Shown: positions 26,831 to 36,075, counted from the stretch's first letter. The stretch is DNA of 64,000 nucleotides from Actinomycetota bacterium (GCA_025355855.1 JANXYU010000010.1:1-64000); one strand, 5' to 3'. Notes: generated from the sequence alone by a model not told the origin. Numbers and translations: made by a program.

Positions 26831-27496
26831 TTAAAACAGGGTGTCTTTCGGTTCTGATTTTGATTCGGGCAAGGTCTTCGGTTCGGGTTCCGGCTGTGGC
26901 ACGGCCGGTTGCTCCACTTCTTGGCTCGGCGCGTGTAAGGCTGACTCAGCCGTCGACCCACCCATCTCCGCGCGTAGCTCGTCCAAGAATCGGATTTCGG
27001 CGCTGATGGCCGCTAGCGTTCTGTTGAAGATAGCGGCGACGAATATATCGCCTCTGGCCTGTCTTTTCTTACCCTCTAGCTGTGCGGCTATATTGTTCAA
27101 CGCAACTTGCCGAGCTGCCAGCAGCGGTTCCGCCGCGCTCTTCTCCAGCATCTTGACGTTCGCTATGCCCAGAAGGAACGAATCAGCCGTCGGCACCGGG
27201 TCGCTGATCAACCTGACGACCTCCCCTTTGAGGGTTCGCTTTCCGGCTTTCGTGACGGAATACAAGCGGCGGGCACGATTACCGGCGAGCTCGGTTTTCG
27301 ACTCTACGAGCCCTTTCTTCTCCAGCGTCCTTAACACGGCATAAATCGACGAAAAGGCTATGTTTGTCCACTCCCTCATTCCTCTCTCGGCAATCAATTT
27401 GTCGATCTCATAGCCATAGCGGGGCCCTTCGACGAGCAATCCCAGCAAAACTATTTCGTTATCATTCAACAACGTGTCATATGCCATGTCGGGCAA
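26831..27496 (-). CDS. PadR family transcriptional regulator
   Basis: A 221-residue regulator. The N-terminal winged HTH of the PadR type (ILLGLLVEGPRYGYEID-like block, SIYAVLRTLEKKGLVES, GNRARRLYSVTKAGKRTL) is followed by a C-terminal helical Vir-like dimerisation domain and a Pro/Glu-rich tail (about residues 180-221) that looks disordered. The start is TTG 27496 (SD spacing 4) or ATG 27487 (spacing 13). It is the first gene of a minus-strand cluster with the GyrI-like, DUF5661 and metallo-hydrolase genes and diverges from the glucosaminidase gene. Confidence 0.88.
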   Translation of the reverse strand: MPDMAYDTLLNDNEIVLLGLLVEGPRYGYEIDKLIAERGMREWTNIAFSSIYAVLRTLEKKGLVESKTELAGNRARRLYSVTKAGKRTLKGEVVRLISDPVPTADSFLLGIANVKMLEKSAAEPLLAARQVALNNIAAQLEGKKRQARGDIFVAAIFNRTLAAISAEIRFLDELRAEMGGSTAESALHAPSQEVEQPAVPQPEPEPKTLPESKSEPKDTLF

Positions 27497-27585
27497 AATT
27501 CCTCCCTATCTAATTGTGGAAGTATATTATAGCCCCAGATTATATCCGGACCATGTGCTCTGTCAATAGCATAATAAAAAGTTCT

Positions 27586-27602
27586 CTAACCCTATAGGTT
27601 AG
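27586..27602. promoter_or_regulatory. inverted repeat in the padR/glucosaminidase divergent region
   Basis: CTAACC and GGTTAG flank CTATA within the 202-nt divergent gap. The gap also holds a minus-strand TATAAT at 27531-27526 upstream of padR. It is a candidate regulator-binding site with no further support. Confidence 0.35.
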
Positions 27603-27698
27603 GTTAATGTGGCCGATAATATATAGGTGGCGCTGGCTGCGAGCGGGGCATGTGCCACTTGAAGTGCTCGTTGTAGTCGTGATATATTAAGAGGCGGT

Positions 27699-29699
27699 AT
27701 GTTAAAGAGAATCTTTAGTACGACAGCGTTCATACTTTTCGTCTTCTTGCTGGCCGCATTCGGAAGCTGGCCGGCTTTGGCTGCCGACAGCTACACAGTT
27801 AACAGCAGCCTCCGCTTTAACCCGCATGTTTCCGGCGCGCAATTGGACGCGTATATCGCCGGCGTCTACCCCGACAGCCCTCTGGTGGGCTTAGGCCAGA
27901 CATGGGTAAAAGTCGGCGCCAAGTACAACATCGATCCTGTCTATTTAATGTCTCACGGCATCCTGGAATCAGGCTGGGGGTTTAGCTGGCTATCCGCCAA
28001 CAAGTTCAACATTTACGGCTGGAACGCGTATGATAGGGACCCAGAAGGAATGGCTTCCCCGTATACGTCCTACGCGCAATGTATTGAAGCGGTGGCTTCC
28101 AACATAAACAGCATGTATCTAACTCCCGCTGGAGACTACTATACCGCTCTAGGGCCGACGCTGCGCGGCATGAACACTCACTACGCGACGAGCAAGACTT
28201 GGGCTGCCAGCATCGCGGAGCTAATGAACGACTTTGCCGCGACAGTTCCCGGTTATGTGTTTCCGCCGCCGTTTCGAGAATATGACGCCAGCTACGCGGC
28301 AGTCGACGTTCCAAATACCATCCAACCGGGCACGACGCACGACTTTATCGTCAAAGTGACGAATTCCGGCGACGCCGCTTGGCCCGCTCACGGGACGTGG
28401 CGGTTAAACTACTCTGTGGCGGATTCCGCCGGGAACACATTCTCAGGCGGTTCCATCGACATGCCGGCGGAAGTACGCAGCGGAACGTCGATTCTTCTGG
28501 ATGTGCAACTGCAAGGGCCGCCGACGCCCGGACTCTACAAAGCCGTGTTTGATATAGCCAGAACAGGTGCGACCGCTTATTCAGCTATCGGTATCGCGCC
28601 GCTCTCGCTTTCCTTTACCGCCGTTAGTTCCAACCCATATTACCAGGCCGCCTTTAACCTCGCTCAACCGATGGCCGACACCGTTTACAGTGGCACCTCT
28701 TTGGACACCTATGCCGTGATCTCCAACCTTAGCCCCTCCACGTGGCCGGCCGATTTAACGACCTGTGGCTACCAATGGATCGACGCCGATACCGGGCAAA
28801 TCATCGCCGTTAACGCGCTGGCGGGACGACCGTCTTATTATGTATTTCCGGGCAATACCGCCCAAGTGCCCGTAAAGATCAACGTTCCCGAGCGGCCGGG
28901 CCGCTACATCTTCAAATCGGGGCTGGTCGATAACGGCCTAGCCTGGTTTACCTCCAACGGATCGCCCGGTCTGACCTCTTTGGTAACCGTCGTTCGTGAT
29001 TTCGCCGTCCGCTATCGCCTGATCGGCGAGCTAGGACCGCTCTGGGCCGCGACGCCTAAAGGGATCAATATCGAACTTACCAACACGTCTCGCATGACTT
29101 GGAACGCGCACGGCGCCGTTCGCCTAGCTTACAGCTTTAGCGACGGCGGCGGCCATGAAGGCTATTCGACGCCGCTCTCGCTGCCGCGCGACGTTAAACC
29201 GGGCGAGACAATAGTCCTGCCCGTTACGCTTTCCACCCCGATTACGGCGGGCGCCCGAACGTTATCGTTTGATCTTTTCTATAACGGCGTCGGGTGGTTT
29301 TCGCAAGCCGGGGCTGCGGCCGGACAATTCGCGGCCGAGCCGCGTTGGGACATGCAGGTAAGCTACGGCGAGGTTGAAACAGGCACGGTTTCAACAGGCC
29401 GCTACACTTCCGTCCGCCTAAAGGTAACCAACACGTCGCGGATGACTTGGCCGGGCGGAGGCCGCCTGCGAGCCGGATACAGGCTCGGCTACAAACCGGG
29501 ATACGAAGGCTTTGTCGAGGCGGCTCCGGTTCTTACGCCCGTAGCGCCGGGGCAAACCACCGTGATTGAGTTTTCCATTTCTGATCCTGCGCGAAACGGC
29601 GTATACAACGCTTCTTTTGACCTCCACCTTGATGACGCCGGTTGGTTCTCGCAATTTGGCAACACGACTCCCTCGCATATGCTTATTACCGGTTCATAG
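27699..29699 (+). CDS. secreted glucosaminidase with four Ig-like (NBR1-type) repeats
   Basis: A 666-residue exported peptidoglycan hydrolase candidate. It has a Sec signal peptide (cleavage likely after ALAA near residue 29) and a glucosaminidase (GH73-like) domain, about residues 45-190, with the likely catalytic Glu in GILESGWGFS. Four beta-sandwich repeats of about 110 residues follow, marked by VTNSGDAAWP, ISNLSPSTWP, LTNTSRMTW and VTNTSRMTW; the last two end in the similar GWFSQ. The repeats resemble NBR1-type Ig-like domains and probably bind wall or matrix. It is on the plus strand, followed by the PIG-L gene after 27 nt. Confidence 0.82.
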   Translation: MLKRIFSTTAFILFVFLLAAFGSWPALAADSYTVNSSLRFNPHVSGAQLDAYIAGVYPDSPLVGLGQTWVKVGAKYNIDPVYLMSHGILESGWGFSWLSANKFNIYGWNAYDRDPEGMASPYTSYAQCIEAVASNINSMYLTPAGDYYTALGPTLRGMNTHYATSKTWAASIAELMNDFAATVPGYVFPPPFREYDASYAAVDVPNTIQPGTTHDFIVKVTNSGDAAWPAHGTWRLNYSVADSAGNTFSGGSIDMPAEVRSGTSILLDVQLQGPPTPGLYKAVFDIARTGATAYSAIGIAPLSLSFTAVSSNPYYQAAFNLAQPMADTVYSGTSLDTYAVISNLSPSTWPADLTTCGYQWIDADTGQIIAVNALAGRPSYYVFPGNTAQVPVKINVPERPGRYIFKSGLVDNGLAWFTSNGSPGLTSLVTVVRDFAVRYRLIGELGPLWAATPKGINIELTNTSRMTWNAHGAVRLAYSFSDGGGHEGYSTPLSLPRDVKPGETIVLPVTLSTPITAGARTLSFDLFYNGVGWFSQAGAAAGQFAAEPRWDMQVSYGEVETGTVSTGRYTSVRLKVTNTSRMTWPGGGRLRAGYRLGYKPGYEGFVEAAPVLTPVAPGQTTVIEFSISDPARNGVYNASFDLHLDDAGWFSQFGNTTPSHMLITGS

Positions 29700-29726
29700 A
29701 AGCCCGTAATCTGCTATTCTTTAATT

Positions 29727-31139
29727 ATGAAACGTAACTCATTCCTTCTGGCCGGACTGCTTTCGGCCAGTCTGTTCATTGTCAGCGGTTGCAGCCTCCT
29801 ACGGTCCTCGTCTTTGTCTGACGCGCAAGCACTGCGGGGCGGCATTAAGCTCGCGCGGTCAGACCGCGTCCTGGTTATAGCGCCTCATCCGGACGATGAA
29901 TCACTTAGTTCAGCCGGCATCATACAAATCGCGCTGGCCCATAGTGTGTCCGTCAAGGTCGTGGTAATGACGTCGGGTGACGGATACAAACGGGCTTGCC
30001 AAACAGCGTTTAACGTCGCCGATCCCTCCTATGCCGACTACCGACGACTGGGCAATCTCAGACACCTGGAGAGCGTGACAGGGATGAGCCGTCTGGGGTT
30101 GAACCGTAAAGACCTGATATTTCTGGGCTATCCGGACGGCGGAACAGATGCCCTGTTCACTAAGGATTGGGACTATAACCATCTTCATCTGGGAGCGAAT
30201 GGCGCGCGCCGGTCACCTTATCTGTTCGCCTTTGAGCGCAATGCGCCCTATTGCGGCGCTAACGTCACCAAGAATCTGACATCGATAATAGAGGAGTTCC
30301 GGCCCACGGTCATAGTCTACCCGGGCGCCGAAGACGTCAATCACGATCATTGGGCGACTAACGCTTTTGTCGAATATACTCTGACAGAGATGCGATACCG
30401 GTGTCGAAATTTGACGTATCTGGTCCACCGAGGCAGGGCGTGGCCCTCACCGACGCACTACGCGCCGTCCGACAGGCTAATGCCTCCGAGACAGTTGACT
30501 GACGTTGGAGCGCACTGGTTTACGGTACCCCTGTCTGATCGCCAGGAACACGGCAAGATGGCCGCCGTCGCGTCCTATAAAAGTCAGTTGCGCTTGACCC
30601 CGGCATATCTGGACGCGTTTGTCCGCAGAAACGAGCTGTTCGCCGTTTATCCCGATATTACGGTCGGGCCGAGCCCCGGTGACCCCGCCCTCTTTAATGG
30701 TACCGTCACGGCCGGCCGGGTCCTCCTCGATCCTAGCAACGATACTTTCGCCAACGACTTGTCAGGTTACGGGGATCTCTTGGGAGTTTCTTTTGCCTAT
30801 GACAATGACAAGGTCTGGTTCACGATTAACACAGCCGACGGCATGAGCCCCGGGGTTATCTATGCCTACCACCTAAGGATATTCAACAGAGACAAAACAG
30901 TGAGCCGCGTTGACGCGCAGGTGCTGGACGGAAAGGTCACCTATCCACGCTTCGCCGCTAACACCCTGAATCTCAAATATACGACCCGGTTGCGCCAGAA
31001 AAGCACTCGAATGGTTCTGGAGCTGCCCGGGAAGATTGTCAATGATGCCGATTACGCGATGCTAAGTGCTGACACGTATACCAAAATGGAAAGCAAGTGG
31101 ATCGACCGGACCGGCTGGCGCCGGCTGGTCTTGCATTAG
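29727..31139 (+). CDS. PIG-L family deacetylase lipoprotein
   Basis: A 470-residue exported lipoprotein (lipobox IVSGC, Cys22). The N-terminal LmbE/PIG-L domain has the zinc motif APHPDDESLSSAG, LIFLGYPDGG and the second zinc His in NHDHWATNA, so it should remove N-acetyl groups from a GlcNAc-type substrate. The last 150 residues form a beta-rich domain of unknown role. Pairing with a glucosaminidase suggests joint action on extracellular amino sugars, such as peptidoglycan or a surface polysaccharide. No SD is obvious before the ATG. Its stop overlaps the convergent TetR stop by 4 nt. Confidence 0.85.
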   Translation: MKRNSFLLAGLLSASLFIVSGCSLLRSSSLSDAQALRGGIKLARSDRVLVIAPHPDDESLSSAGIIQIALAHSVSVKVVVMTSGDGYKRACQTAFNVADPSYADYRRLGNLRHLESVTGMSRLGLNRKDLIFLGYPDGGTDALFTKDWDYNHLHLGANGARRSPYLFAFERNAPYCGANVTKNLTSIIEEFRPTVIVYPGAEDVNHDHWATNAFVEYTLTEMRYRCRNLTYLVHRGRAWPSPTHYAPSDRLMPPRQLTDVGAHWFTVPLSDRQEHGKMAAVASYKSQLRLTPAYLDAFVRRNELFAVYPDITVGPSPGDPALFNGTVTAGRVLLDPSNDTFANDLSGYGDLLGVSFAYDNDKVWFTINTADGMSPGVIYAYHLRIFNRDKTVSRVDAQVLDGKVTYPRFAANTLNLKYTTRLRQKSTRMVLELPGKIVNDADYAMLSADTYTKMESKWIDRTGWRRLVLH

Positions 31140-31732
31140 GTTTTGGTCTTGCCGTTTGGTTTACTGAGCGCGGCCGCGAACAATTCTGCGCATGTTTCCA
31201 CGTAAACCGAACGGTCCTTCGCCCCCCGCTCATCATGCTCGAAGACGTACGCGGCCAACACATATTGGAACAACATATTATAAAAGACCTCGCTGAGGCG
31301 ATCGAAATTCGCTTTAGCCACGACCCCGTCCTCAAACATTTTGAGAAAATATTCGTTGACGTTAGACGCCATGTGCACGGGGATAAGGGCGACTAAACGG
31401 GCCAGCTCCGGGGTGCGCGGCAACTCGATTATCGACATTCTAATATACGGCAATTGTTCCAGCGCGGCGTCTAGGTAGCGGTTGGCGATTCCCGTAAGGT
31501 CTTTCTTTACGTCACCGGTTACGTGATCGCTAAGCGCCTTGGGCATTATGGACGGCGGAGTGAATCGCTGCAGACTCTCCTCAAACAGGTTTTCCTTGTT
31601 CCCGAAATGGCGAAACAGCGTCACTTCGTTGCAGCCGGCCTTTTCGGCGATTTCCTTAGTTGTCGCGCCCGTGTAACCTTTGTCGCTGAATATCTCCATC
31701 GCGGCGTGGACGATCGCCTCTCTGACACTCAA
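31136..31732 (-). CDS. TetR family transcriptional regulator
   Basis: A 198-residue repressor-type protein. The N-terminal TetR HTH reads AAMEIFSDKGYTGATTKEIA and CNEVTLFRHFGNKENLF; an all-helical ligand-binding domain follows. The TTG start at 31732 is 9 nt after AGGAG. A 16-bp palindrome upstream is a good autoregulatory operator. The gene is convergent with the PIG-L gene, with overlapping stops. Confidence 0.9.
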   Translation of the reverse strand: MSVREAIVHAAMEIFSDKGYTGATTKEIAEKAGCNEVTLFRHFGNKENLFEESLQRFTPPSIMPKALSDHVTGDVKKDLTGIANRYLDAALEQLPYIRMSIIELPRTPELARLVALIPVHMASNVNEYFLKMFEDGVVAKANFDRLSEVFYNMLFQYVLAAYVFEHDERGAKDRSVYVETCAELFAAALSKPNGKTKT

Positions 31733-31777
31733 TCTTGAAATCTCCTTGTCTTTAAACAGAGGTTGTTAGACTTAAAT

Positions 31778-31793
31778 GCAAGTGTTCACTTGC
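31778..31793. promoter_or_regulatory. palindromic operator candidate upstream of TetR gene
   Basis: GCAAGTG-TT-CACTTGC has perfect 7-bp arms and lies 46 nt upstream of the tetR start, a typical place for TetR self-repression. Confidence 0.55.
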
Positions 31794-31855
31794 TTATTAT
31801 ATCGACCCGTCGACCGGTTGGCTATAGGTAGCTTCTAGCACGCGTTTGGGCCGGT

Positions 31856-32152
31856 CTATTTCGGTTGAGTTTTGGCCAGGTATCCCGCGATGGCGGCCTG
31901 GTCCGCGTCGGTAAACTGCGCTCCGTGAGTGCGCATGCGATTCGTCAAGGTTATCCAGCCGGCGAAGTCGTCTTTATGACTGTGAACCTTGCTGAGCGGG
32001 TGGCAACGCGTGCAGACATCGGGCACCAGCTGCGCGCCGCGGGCGATTTGCTCGGCCGTAGGCGCCGCCCAGCACCCGACAATAACTAAAGCGATGGCGT
32101 GGGACACGAAAAATACTGCTATCGCTTTTGTTTTACTGTTTCTTACGGCCAT
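31856..32152 (-). CDS. monohaem cytochrome c, probable lipoprotein
   Basis: A 98-residue exported protein. A hydrophobic leader ends in a lipobox-like LVIVGC (Cys27), then comes a single haem c site CTRCH (residues 47-51) with a likely distal Met in TNRMRTHG. The C-terminus GAQFTDADQAAIAGYLAK is typical of small class I cytochromes. It should carry electrons on the outer membrane face. It follows menG in the same direction after a 32-nt spacer that carries the GAGTAC-type repeat. Confidence 0.85.
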   Translation of the reverse strand: MAVRNSKTKAIAVFFVSHAIALVIVGCWAAPTAEQIARGAQLVPDVCTRCHPLSKVHSHKDDFAGWITLTNRMRTHGAQFTDADQAAIAGYLAKTQPK

Positions 32153-32184
32153 GTCGTTTTTGTACTCCTTATAACCTTCGTACT
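32153..32184 (-). repeat. GAGTAC-type spacer repeat between menG and cytochrome c
   Basis: The spacer begins right after the menG TAG with AGTACGAAGGTTATAAGGAG, then TACAA. It resembles the tandem unit at 26107-26150 and supplies the AAGGAG SD. Confidence 0.6.
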
Positions 32185-32934
32185 CTAAAGAGGTTTATAT
32201 GCTTTGTGTATCGCCACGGACCCCAGGCCTAGCTTGCGGTAGGTGACGTTTTTCCAGCCAGATGATTCGATGAATTCAGCAAATTCTCGAGCGCCTGGGA
32301 ACGCTCTGATGGAGCGGCCGAGGTATTGGTAAGCTTGAGGGTCGGCCCCCAGCAAACGGGCAATCAACGGCACGATATACAGCATATATAAGTAGTACCC
32401 GGATTTCAAAACCGCCGGAGGCTGGCTTACTTCCAGACACACAAACATCCCACCCGGTTTCGTGACCCGCAAGAAATCTCGCAGGGCTTTCTTGCGATCT
32501 TGAATATTGCGAAAACCGAACCCGATAGTAACTACGTCGAACACCTCGTCCTCGAAAGGAAGATGCATTGCGTCGCCTTCAATAAGGTCGACATACTCGC
32601 TTAACCCAAGAGCTTTGACTTTCTGTTGCCCCAGAGCAACGGCGGCTCGCGAAAAGTCAACGCCGTTAACGTGGGCTTGGCCGTGCTTCATACGGGCCAG
32701 CTCAATGGCCAGATCACCGGTACCGGTGCAGACATCTAGTATCTGGTCCGCTTCGACCGACCGGGTCGCGCGCGCCACGCGGCGCCGCCATCCGACGTCA
32801 AGACCTAGACTTACGATCCGGTTCAAGCGGTCGTAACCCGGGGCGATGGTGTTAAATAGTCGCTGGACATCCTCGGGAGCCCGCTTATTGTGATCGTATC
32901 CCGGCGGTCCGGCGGCTGTCTTACCCTCCGTCAA
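32185..32934 (-). CDS. menG: demethylmenaquinone methyltransferase
   Basis: A 249-residue SAM-dependent C-methyltransferase of the UbiE/MenG family, the last step of menaquinone synthesis. SAM motif I is LDVCTGTGDLAIEL, the family block is VTIGFGFRNIQDRKKALRDF, and the TKPGGMFVCLEVSQP region follows. Neighbouring cytochrome c and the quinone-linked genes elsewhere suit a menaquinone respiratory chain. Confidence 0.92.
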   Translation of the reverse strand: MTEGKTAAGPPGYDHNKRAPEDVQRLFNTIAPGYDRLNRIVSLGLDVGWRRRVARATRSVEADQILDVCTGTGDLAIELARMKHGQAHVNGVDFSRAAVALGQQKVKALGLSEYVDLIEGDAMHLPFEDEVFDVVTIGFGFRNIQDRKKALRDFLRVTKPGGMFVCLEVSQPPAVLKSGYYLYMLYIVPLIARLLGADPQAYQYLGRSIRAFPGAREFAEFIESSGWKNVTYRKLGLGSVAIHKAYKPL

Positions 32935-32949
32935 GTTTGTCTCCTTTTG

Positions 32950-33549
32950 TTATAACCCGTATTTAAAAATCCCTCGCAGGCCTACCGCGGCTCGCGCCAA
33001 TGAGTAACTGAAGGATTTCCCGCGCACCGGCGCGGTCTCATTCAACACCCAACCTAGTAGGATCCCCTGAGCCGCGCCGAAAATAACCATTTTTGCCACT
33101 TTGGTATCAAGATCACGGCGGTACAAACCTTGCGCCTGGCCGTCCTTGAGGATATCTTCAATCATATCGATAAAGTCCATGACCCGGTTGACCGTGTAGT
33201 TGTTTAGAAACATCGAACTCTGCTTCACATCAACGAGAAATATCTCCGCCAGCTCCCGGTCCTTCTTAAAGAGTTTAATGACTGTCGAGAACATAACTTT
33301 CAGCTTATCGTTCGGATCCGGCAGTCGACGAACCTTGATTCTCAATTCGTCGATCATCCCGCCCCATTTCTCGTCGAACAAGGCCAAGAGCATTTCCTCT
33401 TTGCTGCCAAAATAGTTATACAGAGTGCCTTCGGCCACGCCGGCTTGCGCCGCGATGTCACTGACACGAGTCGCGGAGTAACCGTTCTTAACAAACGTCT
33501 TAAGAGCGGCGTCCAGAATGATTTGGCGATTGTGCTTTTGTCGCGCCAC
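32950..33549 (-). CDS. TetR family transcriptional regulator
   Basis: A protein of about 199 residues with an N-terminal HTH (AALKTFVKNGYSATRVSDIA, EGTLYNYFGSKEEMLLALFD) and a C-terminal domain resembling FadR/YsiA-like TetR proteins (IFLVDVKQSS). A lipid-linked ligand is possible but unproven. The GTG at 33549 directly follows the coaBC TAG and has AAGGGG close upstream, so the nine codons before it in the track are unlikely. It is co-transcribed with coaBC and menG. Confidence 0.87.
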   Translation of the reverse strand: MARQKHNRQIILDAALKTFVKNGYSATRVSDIAAQAGVAEGTLYNYFGSKEEMLLALFDEKWGGMIDELRIKVRRLPDPNDKLKVMFSTVIKLFKKDRELAEIFLVDVKQSSMFLNNYTVNRVMDFIDMIEDILKDGQAQGLYRRDLDTKVAKMVIFGAAQGILLGWVLNETAPVRGKSFSYSLARAAVGLRGIFKYGL

Positions 33550-33550
33550 G

Positions 33551-34732
33551 CTACCCCTTCGGGGTGAACTCGTCAAAAATTAAGGCTGCCAGCGCCGGTT
33601 TACTTAACCGGGCCGTGTCTTCTACCCTGCCGTCCGCGGTGAGAATGGTCGCTTGATTGAAGTCCGAGCCGAGGCCGATATCGCTCCGAGATATGTCATT
33701 GGCGACAATCACATCAATCTTTTTGTTCTCAAGCTTAACTTGAGCGTTATGAATAAGGTCGGATGACTCGGCACTGAATCCGATTAGCCATTGATGCTTC
33801 TTCTTCGCGCCCAATTCGGCTAATATGTCCGGAGTTGCTTCCAATTTTAACGTCGCTAGCTGGCCTTTCTTAATCTTCCCACTGGCTGCCTCAGTGGCTC
33901 TGAGGTCGGCCACAGCCGCCGCCATGACTACGATATCGGCCTTTGGATATCGCTTAACAACCGCCGCCCTCATCTCTTCAGCCGAGACAACTTTAACGAA
34001 ATCGACATCGGCTGGCCGTAGCAATTCGGTGGGAGCTGAAATCAACGTCACCTTCGCTCCCCGGGCAGCCGCGGCTGCCGCCAGCGCGTAACCCATTTTT
34101 CCTGAACTTCTGTTTCCTAGGTACCTGACGATATCTATCTTCTCCTGAGTACCGCCGGCGGTTATTATCACGCGCTTGTTCTGCAACGTCTGTTTGCCTT
34201 TGATCATCGTCAGCGCGGTATCGATTATGTCGCCTTCCTCGGCCATCCGCCCTTCCCCGTAACCTTCCGCCAACGGGCCTTCCGCCGGCCCTATGGTCCT
34301 GATTGCTCTTTCTTTGACCAGACGCACATTGTCTTGGGTGGCCTGATTCTGCCACATCCGAGTGTTCATCGCCGGTGCCAGCAGAACCGGGCATCCGGCG
34401 GCCAACACAGTCGCCGCCAACGCGTCGTTGGCCAGACCCGCGGCCATTCTTGCGATGAAGTCGGCGCTAGCCGGGGCCACAATAATTAGGTGCGCGCTGT
34501 TAGTAGCGCTAATGTGGTAAATGGGTTCGTCGGAAGAGTCGAAAAGTGTGGTTATTACGCGTTGGCCGGTTACGGCCGCGAACGTGAGCGGAGTGACAAA
34601 TTCAGTGGCTGCTTTGGTCATGACCACTTGCACGTTGGCGCCTTGCTCCACCAAACGGCGGGCGATGCCAACCGACTTATACGCGGCTATGCCCCCGGTA
34701 ACACCGAGGATGATGTTTTTGTCGCGCCACAC
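33551..34732 (-). CDS. coaBC: bifunctional phosphopantothenoylcysteine decarboxylase/phosphopantothenate-cysteine ligase
   Basis: Two steps of coenzyme A synthesis in one 393-residue protein. The N-terminal flavin-dependent CoaC domain has NIILGVTGGIAAYKS, APASADFIARMA and APAMNTRMW. The C-terminal CoaB domain has ITAGGTQEKIDIVRYLGNRS and IKKGQ. The GTG at 34732 has GGAGG 5 nt upstream. The gmk-rpoZ-coaBC order is the classic Gram-positive arrangement. Confidence 0.95.
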   Translation of the reverse strand: MWRDKNIILGVTGGIAAYKSVGIARRLVEQGANVQVVMTKAATEFVTPLTFAAVTGQRVITTLFDSSDEPIYHISATNSAHLIIVAPASADFIARMAAGLANDALAATVLAAGCPVLLAPAMNTRMWQNQATQDNVRLVKERAIRTIGPAEGPLAEGYGEGRMAEEGDIIDTALTMIKGKQTLQNKRVIITAGGTQEKIDIVRYLGNRSSGKMGYALAAAAAARGAKVTLISAPTELLRPADVDFVKVVSAEEMRAAVVKRYPKADIVVMAAAVADLRATEAASGKIKKGQLATLKLEATPDILAELGAKKKHQWLIGFSAESSDLIHNAQVKLENKKIDVIVANDISRSDIGLGSDFNQATILTADGRVEDTARLSKPALAALIFDEFTPKG

Positions 34733-34755
34733 GAGAGCCTCCGTGACTGAAGAGA

Positions 34756-35169
34756 TCAGCCGGCGTCCGGGGTGTTTTCGGTCTCGCTTAGCTGGGCCTC
34801 GACGGCGGGTTCGACCGTTTCCTCCGGCTCGCCCTCGTCCTTGGTTACCTCAGGCGCCTTGACCGCCAGGATGGCGGCCGCTTCACTGGCGGCGCTGGTT
34901 TCGGCCATGGTCGTTATTTCCTCCGAAACAGGCTCGACATGAACGATGTCCACCTTGCCGTCCGCGATCTCATCCAACGCGATCATTAGAGGCTTCTTGA
35001 TCATGAGCTCACTGACAGGCGGCGGCACCGCATCGTCTTGGCTGGTCTCGCCCGGATTTCGGGCGTTTAGAAAATCGGTTATTTGCCGGGTTCGTTTCGA
35101 GGCTCCGACAACCAGAGCGAATTTACTTTCCGCTTTCTCTATGAGCTCGTCAATCCTCGTTTCTGTCAT
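34756..35169 (-). CDS. rpoZ: RNA polymerase omega subunit with acidic C-terminal extension
   Basis: A 137-residue protein. The N-terminal half has the omega core (DELIEKAESKFALVVGASKRTRQI, KKPLMIALDEIADGKV). The second half is an Ala/Glu/Val-rich acidic tail with no recognisable domain, making it clearly longer than ordinary omega subunits. The ATG at 35169 is preceded by GGAG. It lies between gmk and coaBC. Confidence 0.9.
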   Translation of the reverse strand: MTETRIDELIEKAESKFALVVGASKRTRQITDFLNARNPGETSQDDAVPPPVSELMIKKPLMIALDEIADGKVDIVHVEPVSEEITTMAETSAASEAAAILAVKAPEVTKDEGEPEETVEPAVEAQLSETENTPDAG

Positions 35170-35189
35170 CAACGTCTCCTCGCGGTGCC

Positions 35190-35753
35190 CTAGCTCGTGT
35201 GGCTCTCTATGATCTGCTTCAGTTCCCCTGCCGCTTGCTCAATCTCCGTATTGACAATGGCGTAGTCATACTTGTCCATCTGAGCCATCTCGTCTTCGGC
35301 TGCTTCAATACGCCCGTTAATTTCGGCGTCACATTCCGTTGAGCGGCCGCGCAAGCGTTCTTCCAGTTCTTTGAACGAGGGAGGCGCAATGAATATTGTC
35401 ACGGCCTCCCCCATTTCATCTCTTATTGATTTAGCCCCTTGGATATCGATTGCCAGAATCAAGGATATTCCGTGAGCCAATTTCTCGCTGACAGCTGGCG
35501 CCGGCGTACCGTATCTGTTGCCGTGCACAACCGCCCACTCCAGAAACTCATTTGCCTTGATCCGTCTCTCGAACTCTTCGGCCGTGAGAAACCAGTAGTT
35601 GATCCCGTCACGTTCACCCGGTCGGGGCGGCCGCGTTGTCGCTGTGACCACTCTCTCCAGATTGGCCGGTCCGGGTAGGACTAAACCGACCAATGTGTCT
35701 TTGCCTACCCCGGACGGGCCAGAAATAACAAACAGCTTGCCTTTTTTTGGCAC
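35190..35753 (-). CDS. gmk: guanylate kinase
   Basis: Phosphorylates GMP to GDP. It has the P-loop ISGPSGVGKDTLVG, the GMP-binding TTRPPRPGERDGINYWFL and the lid region with RLRGRSTECDAEI. The track start (TTG at 35774) lies inside mihF. The GTG at 35753, preceded by AAGG at 5 nt, fits the family N-terminus (VPKKGKLFVISG) better, giving about 187 residues. Confidence 0.93.
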   Translation of the reverse strand: MPKKGKLFVISGPSGVGKDTLVGLVLPGPANLERVVTATTRPPRPGERDGINYWFLTAEEFERRIKANEFLEWAVVHGNRYGTPAPAVSEKLAHGISLILAIDIQGAKSIRDEMGEAVTIFIAPPSFKELEERLRGRSTECDAEINGRIEAAEDEMAQMDKYDYAIVNTEIEQAAGELKQIIESHTS

Positions 35754-35763
35754 AAATACCTTG

Positions 35764-36075
35764 TTACTTAACAACCTTTTTCAAAAGGCCTTCGCTCTGA
35801 CGTACGCCTAGGCCCTGAACTCTTCTGGTCGGGCTGATGCCCAATTCCTCCAGAATAGCGGCCGCGCGCACTTTGCCGATACCCGGAAGTGACTCTAGGA
35901 CAGCGCTAACCTTCATACGACCGACGATCTTGTCGTCCGCCTTGTCTAAGCACTGCTTCAGGCTCATCGAGCCATTCTTCAGCTTAGCGCGCACTTCGGC
36001 CCGCTCGCGCCTGACCTGAAGCGCCTTTTGCAGCGCCGCTTGCCTGTCCGCAGTAGATAGATTCGGTAATGCCAT
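35764..36075 (-). CDS. mihF: integration host factor, actinobacterial type
   Basis: A 103-residue nucleoid DNA-binding protein of the mIHF family, a strong actinobacterial marker. An N-terminal helix region (RQAALQKALQVRRERAEVRAKLK) precedes an H2TH/HhH-like DNA-binding core (MKVSAVLESLPGIGKVRAAA) and the basic C-terminus. The ATG at 36075 has AGGAGGG upstream; the 29 extra codons of the track overlap the promoter. It sits upstream of gmk as in many Actinobacteria. Confidence 0.94.
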   Translation of the reverse strand: MALPNLSTADRQAALQKALQVRRERAEVRAKLKNGSMSLKQCLDKADDKIVGRMKVSAVLESLPGIGKVRAAAILEELGISPTRRVQGLGVRQSEGLLKKVVK

